This document shows, piece by piece, positions 59,273 through 64,000 of a DNA stretch of 64,000 bases (within the stretch, counting starts at the first letter, position 1; each line of letters begins with the position of its first letter). Source of the DNA: Branchiostoma belcheri (Eukaryota; Chordata; Leptocardii; Amphioxiformes; Branchiostomatidae); NCBI RefSeq assembly GCF_001625305.1, contig NW_017804520.1, positions 425,200 to 489,199 of the forward strand, written 5' to 3'. A model generated the notes under the pieces. That model did no database searches. It worked only from the letters and a program-made list of their open reading frames with translations, and was not told where the DNA came from. A program made the translations under genes and the position numbers.

Positions 59273-61146
59273 CACGTATGTGAGTGTGTGTTTGAAATAA
59301 GTTACTTTTTGGAATCATTACAGAAATGTTTCCAATACTCACCAGGGCATACTTCGCATCTTGAACACCTGTTGCTCAATAAAGTTGATACATGTATCTA
59401 TCTATAGCTCTGATTCCAACTCAAAGGCATCCAATGCGATTTCAGAGCAGCAAAACTGGAAACATTCTAATTAAGGCAATCTTTGTGATATTGACACATA
59501 CACATTAGTACATTTCAGTCAGTATTTCATAATTCGGGTTTTTAAAACTGCAGAAACAAGCCCCAATGATATGAGGCCTTGCTTTTGTGGGCGGTACGCT
59601 AAAAATCAGCCAAGGGCCCTTCCAGTAACCATTTTTCGTCAGATTTTTTGGGTATTTTTTGCTCCGCATGAGGGTCAATATACATAGGATAGTGTGTTTT
59701 CAATTAAACATGTAGATAGGTGACAAGAATATTGACTTTAAAAAATCGGGTTTTCGCCTTTACCAAAACGGCCAATCAAGACCACAGATTTGCCACCACT
59801 GAGTCGTAATGTCGTGTCCAAAGTGCCGGGATGCTTGGAGATCAGACGTGGCCTGAAGATGTTGATGAAACCAACACGTCCGCGATCTCCGCACGACACT
59901 TCCTGCCTGTTTTTGTTTTGTCTGTCCTTATTGGGAGGGAGGAGCCAACCAATTTATCGCGTTATTACAATCTCGGCTTTCTCACGACATCGGAAATACA
60001 ATCGCAGTCGTGGCTTCATGTACATCTTCTTCATTTCATCATTTTTTTGGTACAATCTCAGTGACACTTCTGTGACCATGTCCTTACATTTAGGACTTAT
60101 ATGCTGTATGATACACGTTTTCGGCACAAACTTGTACGTATGTAAAACAACTTAATCTCATTGCATCATTTTCCGGCCTTTGCAATCTTGTACAAAATCT
60201 GCCTGTGACACTTACAGTTAGGACTTACATGCTTTGATGTACATCTTTGTTACGGGGACCATAGGCTGTCAGCAGTTTTCATCAGTGGACGGCTTTGCCT
60301 AGATAGTATAGTGATGCTGAAGTCACATTTCCTAACCGGGGCCCGGCCGGGTAGTCTTATGGGGCGAAAAATATGGAATAAAAGACAAAAAACACACAAA
60401 AATTGACAAAAGTAATAATGGAACTATTTGCGTATATTCTTGATAAAAATTGTTGATCTTTCATTATTCAAAACAGCCCGGCCGGGCCCCGGTTTAGACA
60501 TGTTCTTCAACATAAGGTAAAGGAACCATCCTTAACTTTGGTGAATCATAATGCTTTCAAGGAGCTACCTCGTAGAGGCGGTCATTGAGGTAGTGCAATG
60601 TATGCGGCTTCGCTACGGCTCGAGCTTTGGTCACTTCTGCTCTTTTAGATAAGTGTGCTGGGTTCTTTCACGTGCAGAGGCTTGATGTCTGATAAGCTTC
60701 TCCTTATATCCGAAATGACTCGAACAACACTCGAGCTTTCTACTGAACCTCTAAATGGACTGCGCGTACATGACATGATAACCGTAACGTAACTTCCCTT
60801 CTTGGAAATACACCATAAAGTCATTTTTAACCTTTAGGTAATTCATGATGATGGTTAAGTCTAGACAAACTTAGTTCTGTTAAACCGTACACGTACCACA
60901 CCCACATATTGTAACTGTTAGTTAAAACCTTTTTAAGTATCATTTTTTGTTTACTAAGATTTGTTGCGACACACTTCGCATGCAAGAAGACATGTTTCGG
61001 GTACCTTTTCTCTGCCAGCAGTGACGTCATCATCACGTGACTATCACGTGACGACTTTAATCCATTACGTGCAGCTTGTACCTCCTTTCATCTCCCTCTC
61101 AACAAGCTCTTTCCCCTGACAACAATATGTTCCAGTTAGTCCTTAC
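59273..61146. other. Intergenic or intronic, no gene recognised
   Basis: If the exon at 61147-61680 is real, this would be its first intron. No following exon was identified by eye. It contains the foldback element at 60334-60495. Confidence 0.4.
60334..60495. mobile_element. 160-bp foldback element with GC-rich arms
   Basis: Ends AACCGGGGCCCGGCCGGG and CCCGGCCGGGCCCCGGTTT are inverted repeats of about 18 bp. The inside is AT-rich and non-coding. T and A bases border both ends, but no clear target duplication was established. Confidence 0.75.
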
Positions 61147-61680
61147 CATGTGTGCCGAGGCACGGACGTCGCTCTCCTCCGGGCGAGAACTGAGGGCGGA
61201 CCGCGAGACACCCTCCCCGTCTCCCGCTGCGGCCAGGGGCTCAGAGGCCAAACGATCGTCACAAGCGTCAATCCGAAATAACCGATTTTCTTTGAAGAGC
61301 CGATGGAAAGAGACAGTTTTGTGGTGGCAGACGGTCTCGTCTGACGGGAGCTGCACCTGTAGCGGGCGGGACGGCTTCCAAGACTGAGCACAAACTCGCA
61401 GTTCCAATAACTTTTCCCGCTCAGGGCGACAGTAAAAGTGTTCATGACAGTAGAGAGTTATGACTCCTTCCAAGCCCCTCAACAAAAGTATATTTTGCGC
61501 TCCTACTGGGTTTAATAAGTGACGACAGACAGTCAGTGATGACATTGAGTTTCTGTAACACCAAAAGTTCTCACTTCTGAATATCGTAACAGTTGGACTT
61601 CGTCGATCTGTGCAAAAACGACTAACTTTTTGAAGCAAATATAATCGCCGGCGCCAGGCAGTTTTTAGCAACGAAGGCAT
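61147..61680 (-). CDS. Candidate first coding exon, unknown protein
   Basis: An open frame of 178 codons from the ATG at 61680 to the donor CACATG|GTAAGGAC at 61147, phase 0. The start, MPSLLKTAWRRRLYLLQKVS, is rich in basic and hydrophobic residues without acidic ones, as in mitochondrial import signals. The later part (about residues 60-120) is mixed and cysteine-containing. No family recognised, and the following exons were not found. Length and a good donor argue for a real exon, but the opposite strand also has a frame of 103 codons in this GC-richer DNA, so chance is not excluded. Confidence 0.4.
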
Positions 61681-62556
61681 CAGAGGCAAATCCTCAATGA
61701 AAAGTGGACTACTTGTAAAATGTAAGATTCTTTCTGTATAATTGATACAGCATTGACTGATGAACTAATGCCAGGTACGAGCTCTACATTGTGACCTGGC
61801 ACACTAGTACTATCGCCACTAGCTTGTCATTAGAGTCTTTCCCACCTGTACTTTAGTTACTGTACAATACTTATAAGGTTTTCTCTTCATGCATTCACAC
61901 ACAATTAAAGCAAGGCTTGTACGTAAGTACTTGGTACAGCTAATATCGGGGTATATGGTATAAAAATCTCTGCACAAAGAAGTATAAAAGTTTCTGCATA
62001 TCCAACAGGGAAATGTTGGAAACTCAATCGCGTCTACTTGTGCCTTAGGTTTAGGTATCGTTCCTCTCCACAAGCACTCATGACATGCGTTCGTATGTAC
62101 ATGTGTTTTTCTTTTCATAATGCCAATCTAACAAACAAGCAAACAAACTAATGAATGATATTTTCAAGAAGAAAACATCCGATCAAAGTTGTACTTGATA
62201 CTTTCATGCCAAACGCAAGGGATCTGCTTCCTCCACATTTTCTTTCATTGAACGCAACTCAACTCAACTCAGAGAAGTTAAGCGCTGGCTCTTGGGTTGT
62301 TAAAATTGCTCCAACGTTGCAAAAGAAACAATATGACAAATGCGTCGACGACGGTGAGACATCAGGAACATAATGTATTATAATATAATATAACATAAAT
62401 CAAACAACTGGATAAAACCCGTAACATAGTCACGCATCACATATCTTTCACCAATAAACTGTGACTGAATCTAAGAGAACTAGTCTAGTAGAAGTAATGG
62501 TTATGACAAATTAACTGTACACTGGGCAACTACAACACAATGAACATAGTGTGGTC
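61681..62556. other. No gene seen
   Basis: AT-rich DNA with short frames only. Confidence 0.4.
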
Positions 62557-62778
62557 GTGTGGCGCAGCGGCAGCGTGCTCGACTCGGAACCAGAGGCCCC
62601 GGGTTCGAGTCCTGACATGTCACCGATCTTGTGCCCTTGGGAAAGGCACTTTACACGACTTTCCTCACTTCGCTCAGGTGTAAATGAGTATTGTACTGTC
62701 GGCATTAATATAAGTTGAAAAAACTTGAGTGTGTCGTCACCACGTCTTGTGATTACATGTTTCGGAATAAAAAAAAAC
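62557..62778 (+). mobile_element. tRNA-derived SINE, copy 2
   Basis: A box TGGCGCAGCGG, B box GGTTCGAGTCC, the same central domain and A-rich end (GGAATAAAAAAAAA) as at 47764-48013. It has a small deletion relative to copy 1 (about 25 bp after GTATTGT) and a small insertion (CTTTACA). Confidence 0.88.
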
Positions 62779-64000
62779 ACAATGAACCAGCCCATCTGGA
62801 CATAGTTCACACATGTGATGTCCATCACCATAAACATGCCAGTAATATATCTTATTTAGTCACACTGTTCTGTACAAGTAAGGAGCAAAGAGCTAAACAT
62901 AGAAAGTAAAAACAGAAACTGATGATCAGTTAGAGGCAGTTTTGCATCTAAAGTCACAATATTGATTGGCATCTATCCTATAAAGTGACATAACGTTTTC
63001 CTATATATAAATTTAATAGAAGCAAAATTCAATATTAAATAAATAAAATTCCGAAGAGTCAGCGCAACATGAGAAAATTAGTAACATAAATGCATTTTAG
63101 TCTATGCGTGGTCACTTTTAGAAGTGAAATTGACATATGTATAGGAATGAAAGGTTGTTTTTTTCGTCTGTCACTCTAAAGAATCCTGTACCAAAGATAC
63201 AATATCTCCATTTTGCTCAATAGTGCCGTCCAAACATTAAAATGTTTTTCGATGAAGAACACCTATTTGGTTCATTCACGACACGCACATGCTCGGAGAA
63301 GCTTTCAAACTTTCCCCCTTTGATGAATCTCTTGTCGTCTTACTCGCACTGGTAGAAAGTTGATAACGGCGGGTACTTTCCTCATAGATTCGATTTTCCA
63401 CAGTACCTAAAGTCTAAAGTTTTGGCACACATTCGTTCTGCCGTAACCATAATCCCCGTAACGCGCGGCTCTCTGCGCAGAATTAGGTACGGAATTGACA
63501 AGAAGAAAGCAAGAAAAATGAACATGGCTGTTAATCGTACCCTCTTGCTTCGATCTCCCCGCTGTTGCTATTAATATTTGCCATGTGTATTTATTGGCCG
63601 TTAAGGTCCGATCGACCCCGATATCGGCCGCGCCTGTGCATCTTTGCCGCCCCCCGGGTGGGGTCACTCGGGCCGCCATATTCATCACCATGGTGATGTC
63701 AGACGACGGGATTTTTCTCGCGGTGATGGATGGGAAGCACCTGCTGGCGGGACGGCCGCTGCCGACTTCACAGGTCCGCCGCTCGAGGGAAGAGCGCGAA
63801 AAGTTCGTCTGATGCTAACGTCAATCAGGACAGGGTGGCGGGAAGAGGAAGGACCGGGCTGACCTTTGACATCCCTAGCGTCCATTTCGGCTCCCAACAT
63901 CACCAGATGTCTCTCTTTCCCGCTCATTGCTCCGAACAGGTTTCGGCCGGAGGGAGAGACGGCCACGTTTCACCGGGACGGAGGTCAGAGATGCGAGGAA
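62779..64000. other. Right edge; GC-rich from 63590
   Basis: 62779-63580 is AT-rich with no gene. From about 63590 the DNA becomes GC- and CpG-rich, which may mark a promoter. On the minus strand an ATG at 63927 opens 21 codons (MSGKERHLVMLGAEMDARDV...) to a possible donor AAAG|GTCAGC at 63864; this could be a first exon but is too short to trust. Confidence 0.35.

Noticed and set aside
59093..59407. Coding frames over the CA repeat
   Set aside because: Frames rich in HTHT or VCVC are products of the dinucleotide repeat.
1..64000. CRISPR arrays, bacterial operons, prophage or toxin systems
   Set aside because: The DNA is intron-containing animal sequence and no such arrangement was seen.

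Overview
The window is animal nuclear DNA: small exons with GT-AG introns, no operons, many short transposable elements and three 20-N assembly gaps. The gene content (a monocarboxylate-transporter cluster, an alpha-2,8-sialyltransferase with vertebrate-style sialylmotifs, and the kinetochore gene MIS12), the compact introns and the load of miniature elements suggest an invertebrate chordate, most likely an amphioxus (Branchiostoma). The species is an inference; no search was run.

Region 1 (about 2.1-40.3 kb, all genes on the minus strand) is a tandem array of SLC16-type transporter loci, named A to K here from left to right. A complete locus has four coding exons: exon 1 about 208 bp with the TM1 motif DGGWGW, exon 2 of 144 bp, exon 3 of about 810 bp and exon 4 of 224-245 bp. 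It encodes 465-468 residues and intron phases are identical in every copy. B, D, H, I, J and K are open throughout, although B has a damaged TM1 motif. C has a frameshift in exon 3, and F has a frameshift in exon 2 plus a damaged TM5 motif. A, E and G show only exon 1. One further relic of exon 4 lies upstream of C. K is clearly the oldest and most divergent member. H and I are almost identical. Two of the three gaps sit where near-identical copies meet, so copy number is uncertain. The spaces between copies repeat as well, including a 150-190 bp upstream block that ends in a splice-donor-like site. They hold a decayed mariner, a 1.6-kb TIR element, a LINE fragment and a 148-bp tandem repeat.

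Region 2 (about 40.4-43.8 kb) has a 5'-truncated LINE and no firm gene. Region 3 (43.8-47.2 kb, minus) is an eight-exon ST8SIA-type sialyltransferase. Region 4 (49.6-55.7 kb, minus) is a ten-exon MIS12 gene whose introns hold two hAT-like miniature elements with perfect 8-bp target duplications and one copy of a Helitron-like family present four times between 44 and 58 kb. Region 5 (55.7-64 kb) is mostly non-coding, with one plausible first coding exon of an unidentified minus-strand gene at 61.15-61.68 kb, a tRNA-derived SINE (second copy at 47.8 kb), a CA microsatellite and a GC-rich right end.

The most interesting feature is the transporter array. It is a birth-and-death cluster caught in many stages: intact, singly damaged, reduced to exon 1, or reduced to one relic exon. 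Transposon insertions can be dated against uninterrupted paralogous flanks. No new type of molecular system could be shown from the sequence alone.
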